A stretch of DNA of 35,263 nt from Oscillatoriales cyanobacterium USR001. Lineage in GTDB: Bacteria; Cyanobacteriota; Cyanobacteriia; Cyanobacteriales; Microcoleaceae. Below the pieces are notes generated by a model, which was not told the DNA's origin, ran no database searches, and saw only the letters and a list, made by a program, of their open reading frames with translations. Below are positions 15,550 through 23,937 of this stretch, piece after piece. A program made the translations under genes and the position numbers. The stretch spans positions 1 through 35,263 of the forward strand of contig MBRE01000019.1 in assembly GCA_001698425.1 (NCBI GenBank). Direction: 5' to 3'. Numbering within the stretch: the first letter of the stretch is position 1; each line of letters opens with the position of its first letter.

Positions 15550-16308
15550 ATGAATCCTTGTAAAGCCTTTTTTGCAACCGCAGCAACCTTAAGTGTTTTG
15601 ATGGTTTCTACCGCCGCACAAGCTGTCACCGTCACCCTGCGCTCCGATTTAACTGATGATGGTTTTAGATCCCTACTCACCAATGGTGACTTTTCAGAAT
15701 CCTTCGTTGCTGAGAGTAGAATGGGTAGACCAAGAGCCGATCGCCAAGTGGGAATTAACTCTCCCATTGTACCCAATGGCAATGGTGGTTTCACCGGCGG
15801 CAACCCCTTCTCTCAAGGAACAACTCAAGGATTCACTACTTGGGAAAAAGGTAAAGCTGTTCAGTTCAGTTTAGAATACACTGGCAGCGTCATTAACTAT
15901 ATTGTAAACAATGTCACCCTGTCAACTACCGCTGTCACTGGTGCTGTAAATGGTATGTTCATTAGAACTTTTGCAGGTGCAACCGGTTCAACATCGAGTC
16001 TCACAAACCTTGTTTTGCAAGGTTTTGGTGGAATTCCTGACCTCACTTCTAATGCCAGTACCAATAAAGTAAACTACCTGCAAATCAGTGGCATTACTGC
16101 TCCCTTTAAAATTACTGGTGAATCAACTTTTAACTGGACAGGTACACAGCCAACAGGTTCTAATATTGCCTATCAAATTAAAGCAGGTAATTTCTCAGAA
16201 CCTTCACCAGAGCCAGTTCCAGAACCAATTACTATGGTAGGTATGGGGTTAGGATTATCGGGATTAGCCGCAGCACGATCTCGTCGAAAAGAACAAAAAG
16301 TTAGCTAG
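15550..16308 (+). CDS. Secreted PEP-CTERM sorting domain protein
   Basis: From the ATG at 15550, after AGGGAGAAATAAC, the protein has 252 residues. A clean signal peptide (MNPCKAFFATAATLSVLM, then STAAQA) is followed by a Thr/Asn/Gly-rich body of likely beta structure. The C-terminal tripartite signal is PEPITMVGMGLGLSGL followed by RSRRKEQK. Such proteins are exported by Sec and anchored or processed by an exosortase (EpsH/XrtB type), often with extracellular polysaccharide. The frame is open upstream to 15469 but that extension would bury the signal peptide. The body family is not recognised. A strong terminator-like hairpin follows. Confidence 0.85.
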   Translation: MNPCKAFFATAATLSVLMVSTAAQAVTVTLRSDLTDDGFRSLLTNGDFSESFVAESRMGRPRADRQVGINSPIVPNGNGGFTGGNPFSQGTTQGFTTWEKGKAVQFSLEYTGSVINYIVNNVTLSTTAVTGAVNGMFIRTFAGATGSTSSLTNLVLQGFGGIPDLTSNASTNKVNYLQISGITAPFKITGESTFNWTGTQPTGSNIAYQIKAGNFSEPSPEPVPEPITMVGMGLGLSGLAAARSRRKEQKVS

Positions 16309-16350
16309 TAAAATAATTAGATATCTGGCAAAACTTCATACAATTTCATT

Positions 16351-16376
16351 AGTCCGCGTAGGCGGACTTTGTTTTT
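16351..16376 (+). terminator. Rho-independent terminator after the PEP-CTERM gene
   Basis: Stem AGTCCGC/GCGGACT with loop GTAG is followed by TTGTTTTT. The left flank TTCATTAGTCC is shared with the hairpin at 26491-26508, whose stem bases differ but remain paired. Confidence 0.8.
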
Positions 16377-16441
16377 GTAGCCGCGATTTCAATCGCTTGG
16401 ATATTTTTCTAACAACTAACAAATAACAGTTAGATTTCCTA

Positions 16442-17158
16442 ATGCCCGAGTTACCACTTTTAAAAATTTCGATCGTCATCCCAACCTTAAATGAAGCCAA
16501 AGCGATCGCCCAAACCATCAACACAGCCCAAAATTCCACCCAAGTAGAAATCATCATAGTTGATGGCGGTAGTACCGACGGCACTATTGAAGCCATCTCC
16601 ACCTTTCAAGTCATCTGTGCCCCACGCGGTAGGGCTATTCAAATGAACACCGGTGCAGCCGCCGCCAGCGGTGACATTTTATTATTTCTCCACGCCGATA
16701 CTCTTTTACCCCCTGGGTTCGATACTTGGGTGCGACAAATCCTCGCCCAACCTGGAATCATTGCTGGGGCTTTTCAACTCAAAATAGATGACCAAAATCC
16801 CGGCCTGCGGCTAGTCGAAAAAATGGTAAATCTGCGATCGCACCACTGCCAAATGCCCTACGGCGACCAAGCAATTTTCCTCAAAACCACCACCTTTAAA
16901 CAACTCGGCGGCTTTCCCCAACAGCCAATTATGGAAGACTTGGAACTCATCCGAAAACTGCAAAAACAAGGAAAAATCGCGATCGCCCCCCTCCCCGTCA
17001 CCACCTCAGCCCGCCGCTGGCAAAAACTCGGCATCCTCAAAACCACCCTAATTAACCAAATAGTCATAATTGCTTATTTCCTGGGAATTTCCCCAAATCG
17101 CCTCGCATCCTGGTATCGGCAAAACCACAAAAATAATTCAATTTACAAACAAAAGTGA
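16442..17158 (+). CDS. Family 2 glycosyltransferase, TIGR04283 type
   Basis: The 238-residue protein has a GT-A fold: ISIVIPTLNEAKAIAQTI at the N-terminus, IIIVDGGSTDGTIE for nucleotide binding, and the DxD-like FLHADTLLPPGFD. MPYGDQAIFLKT and GGFPQQPIMEDLELIRKL mark the acceptor side. The motifs fit TIGR04283, a compact GT2 group found beside rSAM/selenodomain or arsenosugar-type genes in other bacteria and widespread in cyanobacteria. Its usual TIGR04282 partner is not in the window. A C-terminal hydrophobic segment (IVIIAYFLGI) may touch the membrane. The transferred sugar is unknown. Confidence 0.85.
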   Translation: MPELPLLKISIVIPTLNEAKAIAQTINTAQNSTQVEIIIVDGGSTDGTIEAISTFQVICAPRGRAIQMNTGAAAASGDILLFLHADTLLPPGFDTWVRQILAQPGIIAGAFQLKIDDQNPGLRLVEKMVNLRSHHCQMPYGDQAIFLKTTTFKQLGGFPQQPIMEDLELIRKLQKQGKIAIAPLPVTTSARRWQKLGILKTTLINQIVIIAYFLGISPNRLASWYRQNHKNNSIYKQK

Positions 17159-17264
17159 ACTTTTCTAAAGCTAGGAGGCAATTCTGTAATTACGTAACCC
17201 GTCCCTGCTTAAAATATGTCGTTAAGTTCTTATGCCGATTTTCAATCAGTGAGGAAACATAAGC

Positions 17265-17771
17265 ATGGCCGATTTCAAAGACGCAGAACTGGTTAAACCC
17301 TATAACGGCGATCCCTTCGTGGGCAATCTCGCCACTCCGATTAGTGCTTCTGATTTTACTAAAGCTTTCATCGGCAACCTACCAGCCTACCGCCAAAACC
17401 TCTCTCCCCTAGTTCGTGGGTTAGAAGTTGGCTTGGCTCACGGTTATTTTCTCGTTGGCCCAGAAATTCTCTTAGGCCCTCTGCGGGATTATCCAGATGC
17501 AGCTAATCTGGGTGGATTAATCACAGCCCTAGCCATAGTTCTACTTGGCACCGCTGGGATGTCCGCCTACGGTTTAGTTACTTTCAAACAAGATGGTAGC
17601 TTCACCAGTGCTAACGCCCAAACTCCCGAAGCCCTGAAAACTGCTGAAGGCTGGAGCCAATTTAGCGCTGGCTTCTTCCTTGGTGGCGCAGGTGGCGCTT
17701 TTGTGGCTTATTTCCTGTTGGAAAATTTCACAGGTATTGATGCCATATTCCGGGGTTTGGTCAACGGCTAG
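17265..17771 (+). CDS. psaL: Photosystem I subunit XI (PsaL)
   Basis: The 168-residue protein matches PsaL over its length. The stromal N-terminus is VKPYNGDPFVGNLATPISAS, and LSPLVRGLEVGLAHGYFLVG carries a His chlorophyll-ligand candidate. The first helix follows GPLRD, the second helix is LITALAIVLLGTAGMSAYGL, and the third is FSAGFFLGGAGGAFVAYFLL. PsaL sits at the centre of photosystem I oligomers in the thylakoid and binds chlorophyll and carotenoids. GAGG at 17249-17252 is the ribosome site. psaI follows downstream after 255 bases, an order that differs from the psaI-psaL order of Synechocystis-type genomes. Confidence 0.97.
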   Translation: MADFKDAELVKPYNGDPFVGNLATPISASDFTKAFIGNLPAYRQNLSPLVRGLEVGLAHGYFLVGPEILLGPLRDYPDAANLGGLITALAIVLLGTAGMSAYGLVTFKQDGSFTSANAQTPEALKTAEGWSQFSAGFFLGGAGGAFVAYFLLENFTGIDAIFRGLVNG

Positions 17772-18026
17772 ACCATAAAAAACATTTAATCGGTGTTAGT
17801 TCTTAACGCCTCAAGGCGCAGACAGAAATTTTTTACTGAATGCGCCCCGACACGGCAAAAATTAAGTTAGCTTTGTGCGAACGTCCACAGCTATTGTCTG
17901 TTAGCTTTCATTGAGAAATCGCGATCGCTACAACAGATAGCAGCAGTTGACATCAAAAGCTTTAACTCCCTTGCCAGTAATATCTCTGTTGAAACACTGT
18001 AAAACTTTCTTATTGGGAGAATTGAC
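17772..18026. other. psaL-psaI intergenic region
   Basis: It holds a short GCCTCAAGGC palindrome near 17809-17818 that could be a weak transcript end. It also holds one HIP1 site near 17919 and the leader of psaI. A separate psaI promoter is plausible given the distance, but no -10/-35 pair could be assigned with confidence. Confidence 0.45.
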
Positions 18027-18143
18027 ATGACAGGTGCTTACGCAGCTTCTTTCTTACCTTGGATCTTGATTCCTGCAATTACCTGGCTCATGCCAGTGGT
18101 AGTCATGGGTTTGCTGTTTATCCATATCGAAAGCGACGCTTAA
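18027..18143 (+). CDS. psaI: Photosystem I subunit VIII (PsaI)
   Basis: This short gene encodes 38 residues: [20 protein letters not shown], then [19 protein letters not shown] single transmembrane helix and the FLPWILIP...[16 protein letters not shown] pattern are those of PsaI. It neighbours PsaL in the complex and helps oligomer formation. GGGAGA at 18015-18020 is the ribosome site. A terminator-like hairpin follows. Length matches the family. Confidence 0.95.
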   Translation: MTGAYAASFLPWILIPAITWLMPVVVMGLLFIHIESDA

Positions 18144-18199
18144 TTTCTCCAAGCGTTTGAAAACCTCGGCGAGACGTGGTTTTACCGTTAGTAAAAAAA

Positions 18200-18233
18200 T
18201 CCTCCGTTTCCTAACGGGGGGTTTCTACTTTTT
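18200..18233 (+). terminator. Terminator-like hairpin after psaI
   Basis: CCTCCGTT pairs with AACGGGGG (one G-T wobble) around TCCT, followed by GTTTCTACTTTTT. Confidence 0.75.
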
Positions 18234-18292
18234 ACCAAAAATCACCTAAACCTTTAGGCTATTTTAGCGATTTTAATCGATCGAATTTAGCA

Positions 18293-18341
18293 TAATTGGT
18301 AATTGGTAATTGGTAATTGGTAATTGGTAATTGGTAATTGC
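18293..18341. repeat. Heptanucleotide tandem repeat tract TAATTGG
   Basis: Seven near-perfect head-to-tail copies of TAATTGG lie between psaI and gun4. This is the most regular heptamer array in the window. Confidence 0.9.
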
Positions 18342-18342
18342 T

Positions 18343-18408
18343 AGGGGCGTATTTCACTTGCTTGAGAAGTGTTTTATTCTGTTAGCAATTGTTTAATGCG
18401 TCGCCCCT
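18343..18408. repeat. Inverted repeat with AGGGGCG/CGCCCCT ends
   Basis: AGGGGCG (18343-18349) and CGCCCCT (18402-18408) flank a 52-base A/T-rich centre that contains smaller partial palindromes. The ends resemble the outer ends of the 20114-20188 repeat. It sits 8 bases downstream of the gun4 stop, so it could end the gun4 transcript. Confidence 0.6.
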
Positions 18409-18415
18409 CCATCAC

Positions 18416-19129
18416 TTATCCCAACCAAACTGGATGGGACAATAAAGCGGCAAAAGGTTGCTTTCCCCGTAACTGATTTGACAGTGGCAAATGACCTCTG
18501 GGTGCGCTCAAATCCCAGATAAATTCATTTGGGTAACGAGTCCAATTATTGCCTTTTTTCCAACCAATTTGCGGCCACAATTTATCCCAATTCTTACCCA
18601 TTGATAGCCAAATTTCTCGCTGTACTGAAAAGCCAAATTTGCCTTCAGAATGAACTAGCCACAATAGATTAATTGTTTGCAAATCTGTGGCGGGTAAATT
18701 TTCTACTTGAGTGAAATAAAGCCATTTTCTCTTAATCGCTGTCTCACCGGCTAATTCACAAAGCTTTGCCAAAGTCAAGCGATCGGCTTCTTGAAAATCC
18801 TGTTTTGCTAATAGTTGTTGCAACAAACTATAATCAATTCCCGACTGCGATCGCAAGGGTACTACACCTGTGGGAAAATGAGTATCAAGAAATTCAGTTG
18901 CTTTTGGGGAATTAGCATGATACAAAACTTGGTAAATTTTACCGTCCACCACAGTCGGCGGTAAAGATTTACGTTCTAATAAAAATTCCATCAACACATC
19001 AAAACTGTCTTCTGCGATCTGTTGTAGCAGTTGAAGTTGATTCTTTTCAGAACTAGACCTTAATTTAGATCCCAGTTCGGTTTTATTCGGTGATGCTTCT
19101 GGCGCGGAGGTAGTCATCGAGTCAGTCAT
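18416..19129 (-). CDS. gun4: GUN4 domain protein, Mg-chelatase activator
   Basis: The 237-residue protein has the two-part layout of cyanobacterial Gun4. An N-terminal helical bundle (about 20-90) ends LDTHFPTGVVPL. The porphyrin-binding GUN4 core (about 95-237) follows, with GIDYSLLQQLLAKQDFQEAD, LLWLVHSEGKFGFSVQ, W-rich NWDKLWPQIGWKKGN, WTRYPNEFIWDLSAP and GHLPLSNQLRG. It binds protoporphyrin IX and Mg-protoporphyrin IX, stimulates Mg-chelatase (ChlH/D/I), and links chlorophyll synthesis to photosystem supply. Length is close to Synechocystis Gun4. The upstream side holds TTCAGCT repeats and a MITE-like element. Confidence 0.93.
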   Translation of the reverse strand: MTDSMTTSAPEASPNKTELGSKLRSSSEKNQLQLLQQIAEDSFDVLMEFLLERKSLPPTVVDGKIYQVLYHANSPKATEFLDTHFPTGVVPLRSQSGIDYSLLQQLLAKQDFQEADRLTLAKLCELAGETAIKRKWLYFTQVENLPATDLQTINLLWLVHSEGKFGFSVQREIWLSMGKNWDKLWPQIGWKKGNNWTRYPNEFIWDLSAPRGHLPLSNQLRGKQPFAALLSHPVWLG

Positions 19130-19136
19130 AAAAGCT

Positions 19137-19176
19137 ATATCAGCTTTCAGCTTTCAGCTATCTGCTTTCAGCTAAA
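19137..19176. repeat. TTTCAGC heptamer tract
   Basis: Four to five imperfect TTTCAGC units lie immediately upstream of gun4, within what should be its promoter or leader. Confidence 0.7.
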
Positions 19177-19290
19177 ATGTAGTTTTTACTCATTGTACAA
19201 TAGCTTTTAAATCTGTGATGATTAATTATTTAACAGGAATTACGCATTAAATAATCAACAACAGGTTATGGGCTTATGCAAATTATGTGG

Positions 19291-19430
19291 ATATAGCGTT
19301 TCTCAATTATATGAGGTACAAAAACGACCCCCCCAGCCCCCCCCTTGCAAAGGGGAGGAGTCGGAAAAGCCTTTATAAGGGGGTTGGGGGTAGAAGCTCT
19401 TGTACCTCATCGCACAGAGAAACGCTATAT
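19291..19430. mobile_element. MITE-like element with 31-base terminal inverted repeats
   Basis: The left end reads ATATAGCGTTTCTC, six variable bases, ATGAGGTACAA. The right end is the reverse complement with the same spacing, so 25 of 31 positions match and all mismatches fall in the central six. The interior carries C- and G-rich runs common in cyanobacterial repeats. At 140 bases with no transposase it fits a non-autonomous miniature element. A small reading frame across it is not credible as a gene. Confidence 0.75.
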
Positions 19431-19474
19431 TGTCAAGGAGTCTTCACAAAAGATTACAATTTAATGAATAAAAA

Positions 19475-19981
19475 TTAGTTTTGCTGCTGACGGCTCTCCT
19501 GTAAAATACGATTAATTAAAGCAGTTGTAGAACTAGGAACCTCTACTTTAATTAAAGAAATTTGACAGCCAATTGCTTGTGCAGTTGGTGCTTCTGGTAA
19601 AGTTTCAATTAAATAATCGCCGCCTTTAACATAAAAATCTGGTTGCAATGTTTTAAGGAGTTGATTGGCAACTGGATCGCTAAAAATAACGACTGCATCA
19701 ACTGATTTTAGTGCGGCTAAAACTTCTGCCCGCTGGATTTCTGGGACAATTGGGCGAGGCGGAAATCCTTGCTGGTGTGGCTTAATAGCTTGGACGCTGG
19801 TATCGCTATTTAAGCCGATAACTAGAGATTTTCCTAAAGATTTTGCGGCTTGTAAATATCGGACGTGGCCGGCATGGATAATATCAAAACAGCCATTAGT
19901 AAATACTAAAGGTCGCCATAAGTGAGGTTGAGTTGCGATCGCATCCTGAAGTTCTGCGATCGTATAAAGACCTGAAATCAT
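19475..19981 (-). CDS. rfaE2: RfaE2-like nucleotidyltransferase (ADP-heptose type)
   Basis: The 168-residue protein is a single nucleotidyltransferase domain. FTNGCFDIIHAGHVRYL contains the HxGH motif. Further motifs are VIGLNSDTSVQAIK, a RAEVLAAL helix, VIFSDP and DFYVKGGDY. These match the C-terminal half of HldE (D-glycero-beta-D-manno-heptose 1-phosphate adenylyltransferase), here as a stand-alone protein. The kinase half is not adjacent. It would activate heptose-1-phosphate for surface glycans. The alternative is another cytidylyltransferase-like enzyme such as a glycerol-phosphate type, but the KGGDY motif favours RfaE2. Confidence 0.85.
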   Translation of the reverse strand: MISGLYTIAELQDAIATQPHLWRPLVFTNGCFDIIHAGHVRYLQAAKSLGKSLVIGLNSDTSVQAIKPHQQGFPPRPIVPEIQRAEVLAALKSVDAVVIFSDPVANQLLKTLQPDFYVKGGDYLIETLPEAPTAQAIGCQISLIKVEVPSSTTALINRILQESRQQQN

Positions 19982-20113
19982 ATAAATTTTGAGCTAAGAT
20001 AGGATAGGATATAATCACAATCAAGTCTACCATAGTCAAAGTCAGTGCCACTAATCCCTCCCAACACTTTCCCTCTCACTCAAGCAATTCTAGCCCAGCC
20101 AGAGTATAATTTT

Positions 20114-20188
20114 GTAGGGGCGAAGCATTCCGGTAGCAAATCTCTCGTTTTAACCAATAATTTATCTGCCGGAATGCTTCGCCCCTAC
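20114..20188. repeat. Dispersed inverted repeat, GCGAAGCATTC family, copy 2
   Basis: The 20-base arms GTAGGGGCGAAGCATTCCGG and CCGGAATGCTTCGCCCCTAC are perfect reverse complements around a 35-base A/T-rich centre. It lies just upstream of the HpsJ-like gene, and the open frame across it is not credible coding. Confidence 0.9.
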
Positions 20189-20224
20189 GGGTACATTTGC
20201 ACTAACTCATTAAGCACAATCTCA

Positions 20225-21055
20225 ATGAAAGCAACTAATAGCCGCCAAATTTCCTCAATGGCCACTCGAACACTAAAAGTAGTCGGTATTATATTAATTA
20301 TATCCGCCATACTCGACTCTATTGTACTCTCAATTCCCGGTCAATCTGCCGATCTTCTGACTAGAGGATGGCAAATGGCATTGACAACTCAAATCGTCGA
20401 TCGCGGAATTTTACCCATGACCGGTATGGCCTTAATATTTACCAGTTTTTGGATTGATAGTAGCACTGGAAACGATCGAGAACCGCGCCATCTTTTCCTA
20501 GATTTAAGATTTTGGGTAGTCGTGCTTTCCAGCATATTAGGGCTATGTTACTTGCTATTAGTTCCCGCCCATTTGAATAACACTCGCCTAGAAGTCACCG
20601 AAAGTTTAGCTCAAATCGATCGCGAAGCCACCGCCGCCGAAAGCCAACTCAATACTCAAATGAGTAGCGATCAATTCAAAAACCAAGTCGAACAACTCAA
20701 AAGTCAACGCCGGAGTCAAATTACTAGCGTACTTAGCGATGAGAAAAAACTCCAAGAGGTACTCAATAACCCCCAAACTCCCGAACAATTAAAAAAATTA
20801 CTTCAAGAAGCAAAAACCAACCCTAAAGCCTTAGATGAATTTCTGAATCAACAGGCCCAATCATTACCAGATCAAGCCCGTAAAGAAATTAGCACCCGCA
20901 AAGAACAAAAAGAAAAAGAAATCAGAATGCGATCGCGCAATTCTAGCTTCCAAACAGGCATCAACAGTTTACTCTTAGCCATCGGCTACGTTACCATTGG
21001 TTGGACTGGATTAAAAACTATGGGGATTTTCTCAGGTAGCCGCCGTAAAGCTTGA
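20225..21055 (+). CDS. HpsJ-like membrane protein (hormogonium polysaccharide type)
   Basis: From the ATG at 20225 the protein has 276 residues. An N-terminal part reads SRQISSMATRTLKVVG and leads into four hydrophobic segments: one near the start (VVGIILIISAILDSIVL), one around GILPMTGMALIFTSFW, WVVVLSSILGLCYLLLV, and a last one near the C-terminus (INSLLLAIGYVTIGW). A long charged coiled coil (about residues 110-230) separates the third and fourth. This pattern matches the HpsJ family linked to extracellular polysaccharide and motility in filamentous cyanobacteria. A start at 20258 is also possible. The frame runs upstream to 20045 but crosses the inverted repeat. A glycosyltransferase follows 81 bases later, consistent with polysaccharide work. 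Family call moderately sure. Confidence 0.7.
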   Translation: MKATNSRQISSMATRTLKVVGIILIISAILDSIVLSIPGQSADLLTRGWQMALTTQIVDRGILPMTGMALIFTSFWIDSSTGNDREPRHLFLDLRFWVVVLSSILGLCYLLLVPAHLNNTRLEVTESLAQIDREATAAESQLNTQMSSDQFKNQVEQLKSQRRSQITSVLSDEKKLQEVLNNPQTPEQLKKLLQEAKTNPKALDEFLNQQAQSLPDQARKEISTRKEQKEKEIRMRSRNSSFQTGINSLLLAIGYVTIGWTGLKTMGIFSGSRRKA

Positions 21056-21136
21056 TTAACCTGGATGGAAGTACGAAAATCAGGGCATCCCGAAATCTCG
21101 TCACCAGCCTAATATTGCCCTCAATGAAAGCTTGGA

Positions 21137-21988
21137 ATGTTCTCAATTTATATTCTGACTTACAACGAAGAAATTGATATCGCCGCTTGCATTGAGTCGG
21201 CACTATTATCAGACGATATCATAGTTATTGACTCTTTCAGCAGCGATCGCACCATTGAAATAGTCCGCCACTATCCCGTTCAAATCGTACAACACACCTT
21301 TGAAACACACGGAAAGCAGCGGACTTGGATGCTGCAAGAAGTCCCCGCCAAACACGAATGGGTTTACATTCTCGAAGCCGACGAAAGAATGACTCCAGAA
21401 CTTTTTAAAGAATGTTGTGAAGCCATAAAAAACCAAAACTATATCGGTTATTATGTCGCAGAACAAGTAATATTTATGAACCATTGGATTAAACATAGCA
21501 CCCAATATCCCCGCTACCAAATGCGTCTATTTCGCAAAGAAAAAGTCTGGTTTAGCGACTACGGCCACACCGAAAGAGAAGTTTGTGAAGGGCCAACTAA
21601 CTTCTTAAAAGAAACCTATCCCCATTACACTTGTAGCAAAGGACTTTCGCGCTGGATTGAAAAACATAATCGCTATTCCACCGACGAAGCCGCCGAAACC
21701 TTGCGTCAATTAGAAGCAGGTAAAGTTAATTGGAAAGATTTATTATTTGGCCCGACAGAAGTCAGCAGGCGAAGGGCTTTAAAAGATGTTTCCTTACGTT
21801 TACCATTCAGACCATTAGTGCGATTTTTCTATATGTATTTTTTGCTAGGTGGTTTCTTAGACGGTCAAGCCGGATTAGCTTGGTGTACCCTACAAGCCTT
21901 CTATGAATATCTCATATTAATCAAAGTTTGGGAAATGAAAAATATGCCTCTACCACAATTAGATGCCGTAGGAAAACCATTTCAATGA
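21137..21988 (+). CDS. Family 2 glycosyltransferase, WaaE/KdtX-like
   Basis: The 283-residue protein begins MFSIYILTYNEEIDIAACIE, with the GT2 nucleotide-binding region VIDSFSSDRTIEI and the DxD-equivalent ILEADERMTPEL. HGKQRTWML, YPRYQMRLFRKEKVWF and HTEREV are typical of the WaaE/KdtX-like subgroup that adds sugars to lipopolysaccharide core or exopolysaccharide. A hydrophobic C-terminal segment (FFYMYFLLGGFLDGQAG) suggests membrane contact. It follows the HpsJ-like gene in the same direction and precedes dxs by 41 bases. Sugar specificity cannot be read from sequence. Confidence 0.88.
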   Translation: MFSIYILTYNEEIDIAACIESALLSDDIIVIDSFSSDRTIEIVRHYPVQIVQHTFETHGKQRTWMLQEVPAKHEWVYILEADERMTPELFKECCEAIKNQNYIGYYVAEQVIFMNHWIKHSTQYPRYQMRLFRKEKVWFSDYGHTEREVCEGPTNFLKETYPHYTCSKGLSRWIEKHNRYSTDEAAETLRQLEAGKVNWKDLLFGPTEVSRRRALKDVSLRLPFRPLVRFFYMYFLLGGFLDGQAGLAWCTLQAFYEYLILIKVWEMKNMPLPQLDAVGKPFQ

Positions 21989-22029
21989 TAGAATCGCAAA
22001 AGCAATAAAAATCCAGGGTAATTAAAATT

Positions 22030-23937
22030 ATGCACCTGAGCGAACTGACTCATCCCAATCAACTGCACGGTCTATCTATTAACCAATTGCAACAGATTGC
22101 GCGACAAATTCGAGAAAAACATTTAGAAACAGTCGCCACCAGTGGCGGCCACCTCGGTCCAGGATTAGGCGTAGTAGAACTAACCATTGGATTGTACCAA
22201 ACCTTAGACCTAGACCGCGATAAAGTTATTTGGGATGTCGGCCATCAAGCCTATCCTCACAAATTGATCACCGGTCGTTACGATCGCTTCCACACTTTAC
22301 GGCAAAAAGACGGCGTTGCAGGCTATCTCAAACGCTGCGAAAGTAAATTTGACCATTTTGGAGCCGGACACGCTTCTACAAGCATTTCCGCAGGTTTAGG
22401 CATGGCATTAGCGCGAGACATGAAAGGCGAAAACTTTAAAGTTGTAGCCGTAATTGGTGACGGCGCATTAACTGGAGGAATGGCCCTAGAAGCGATTAAC
22501 CACGCCGGCCATTTACCCAAGACTAACTTATTAGTAGTTCTCAACGATAACGAGATGTCAATTTCCCCCAATGTCGGCGCAATTCCTCGTTATCTTAACA
22601 AAATGCGTCTCAGCGGTCCAGTACAATTTATCAAAGATAATTTGGAAGAACAATTTAAGCATATTCCCTTTGTTGGCGAAACTTTTACCCCAGAAATGGA
22701 ACGCTTAAAAGAAGGGATGAAACGGTTAGCAGTACCGAAAGTTGGTGCGGTAATTGAAGAATTGGGATTTACCTATATGGGACCAGTAGATGGTCACAAT
22801 TTGGAAGAGTTAATAGCCACTTTCAAACAAGCACATACCATACATGGACCAGTATTAGTTCATGTGGTAACGGTGAAAGGCAAAGGATATGCGATCGCCG
22901 AAAAAGATCAAGTAGGCTATCACGCCCAAAACCCCTTTAACCTAGCCACCGGCAAAGCCATTCCCTCTAGTAAACCTAAACCCCCCGCTTACTCAAAAGT
23001 TTTTGCCCACGCCTTAATTAAACTAGCAGAAGATAACCCCAAAATTGTCGCTATTACTGCGGCAATGGCAACCGGAACAGGATTGGACAAATTTCACGAA
23101 AAACTGCCAAAACAATACATTGATGTCGGCATTGCCGAACAACACGCCGTCACCTGTGCCGCTGGTTTAGCCTGCGAAGGAATGCGCCCCGTAGTCGCAA
23201 TTTATTCCACCTTTTTACAACGGGCTTATGACCAAATAATTCACGATGTTTGCATCCAAAACTTACCAGTTTTCTTCTGTTTAGATCGGGCGGGAATAGT
23301 TGGTGCTGACGGACCAACCCATCAAGGAATGTACGATATTTCTTATCTGCGGTGTCTGCCAAATATGGTATTAATGGCTCCCAAAGATGAAGCAGAATTG
23401 CAGCGAATGATTGTAACTGGCATTAATTATACTGCGGGTCCAATTGCCATGCGTTATCCTCGTGGCAATGGTTACGGCGTTCCTTTAATGGAAGAAGGAT
23501 GGGAAGAATTGCCGATTGGGAAAGCAGAAATCCTCCGTCAAGGCGATGATGTACTAATACTGGGATACGGTTCAATGGTACAATCAGCGATGCAGGCGGC
23601 GGGAATTTTAAGCGAACATGGAATTGAATCAACTGTCATTAATGCCCGTTTTGCTAAACCTTTGGATGAGGAATTAATCTTACCTTTAGCTCAAAAAATT
23701 GGGCGCGTAGTTACTTTGGAAGAAGGCTGTATTATTGGCGGTTTTGGTTCGGCGGTGGCAGAATCTTTGATGGAGCGCAATATACTTGTACCAGTAATGC
23801 GAATTGGCGTGCCGGATGTGTTAGTAGATCATGCTACTCCTGAGCAATCTTTTACCGAATTAGGGTTAAATCCATCGCAAATTGCCGATCGCGTGCGGGG
23901 GACTTTTAGCGCTAAGTTGTCAACAGTTAGCGTGTAG
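22030..23937 (+). CDS. dxs: 1-deoxy-D-xylulose-5-phosphate synthase
   Basis: The 635-residue protein is a full-length DXS. The N-terminal thiamine diphosphate domain shows [31 protein letters not shown], the [15 protein letters not shown] motif with [13 protein letters not shown], and [10 protein letters not shown]. The central pyrimidine-binding domain shows [17 protein letters not shown] and [11 protein letters not shown]. The C-terminal transketolase-like domain is intact. It condenses pyruvate with glyceraldehyde 3-phosphate, the first step of the MEP isoprenoid pathway feeding carotenoids, phytol and quinones. A palindromic element starts directly after its stop codon. Confidence 0.97.
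   Translation: MHLSELTHPNQLHGLSINQLQQIARQIREKHLETVATSGGHLGPGLGVVELTIGLYQTLDLDRDKVIWDVGHQAYPHKLITGRYDRFHTLRQKDGVAGYLKRCESKFDHFGAGHASTSISAGLGMALARDMKGENFKVVAVIGDGALTGGMALEAINHAGHLPKTNLLVVLNDNEMSISPNVGAIPRYLNKMRLSGPVQFIKDNLEEQFKHIPFVGETFTPEMERLKEGMKRLAVPKVGAVIEELGFTYMGPVDGHNLEELIATFKQAHTIHGPVLVHVVTVKGKGYAIAEKDQVGYHAQNPFNLATGKAIPSSKPKPPAYSKVFAHALIKLAEDNPKIVAITAAMATGTGLDKFHEKLPKQYIDVGIAEQHAVTCAAGLACEGMRPVVAIYSTFLQRAYDQIIHDVCIQNLPVFFCLDRAGIVGADGPTHQGMYDISYLRCLPNMVLMAPKDEAELQRMIVTGINYTAGPIAMRYPRGNGYGVPLMEEGWEELPIGKAEILRQGDDVLILGYGSMVQSAMQAAGILSEHGIESTVINARFAKPLDEELILPLAQKIGRVVTLEEGCIIGGFGSAVAESLMERNILVPVMRIGVPDVLVDHATPEQSFTELGLNPSQIADRVRGTFSAKLSTVSV

Noticed and set aside
15453..15803. Minus-strand 116-residue frame opposite the PEP-CTERM gene start
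   Set aside because: It overlaps the clean signal peptide of the plus-strand gene and has no ribosome site or recognisable domain.
18293..18341. TAATTGG array as a possible origin iteron set or protein binding array
   Set aside because: Similar heptamer tracts occur at many unrelated gaps in the window, and no dnaA box cluster or replication gene is nearby.
19287..19478. 63-residue frame upstream of the rfaE2-like gene's end
   Set aside because: It lies across the MITE-like element and its G/C-rich interior; no family likeness.
20045..20224. 60-residue N-terminal extension of the HpsJ-like protein
   Set aside because: It crosses the perfect inverted repeat at 20114-20188, and the family's N-terminal pattern starts at or after 20225.
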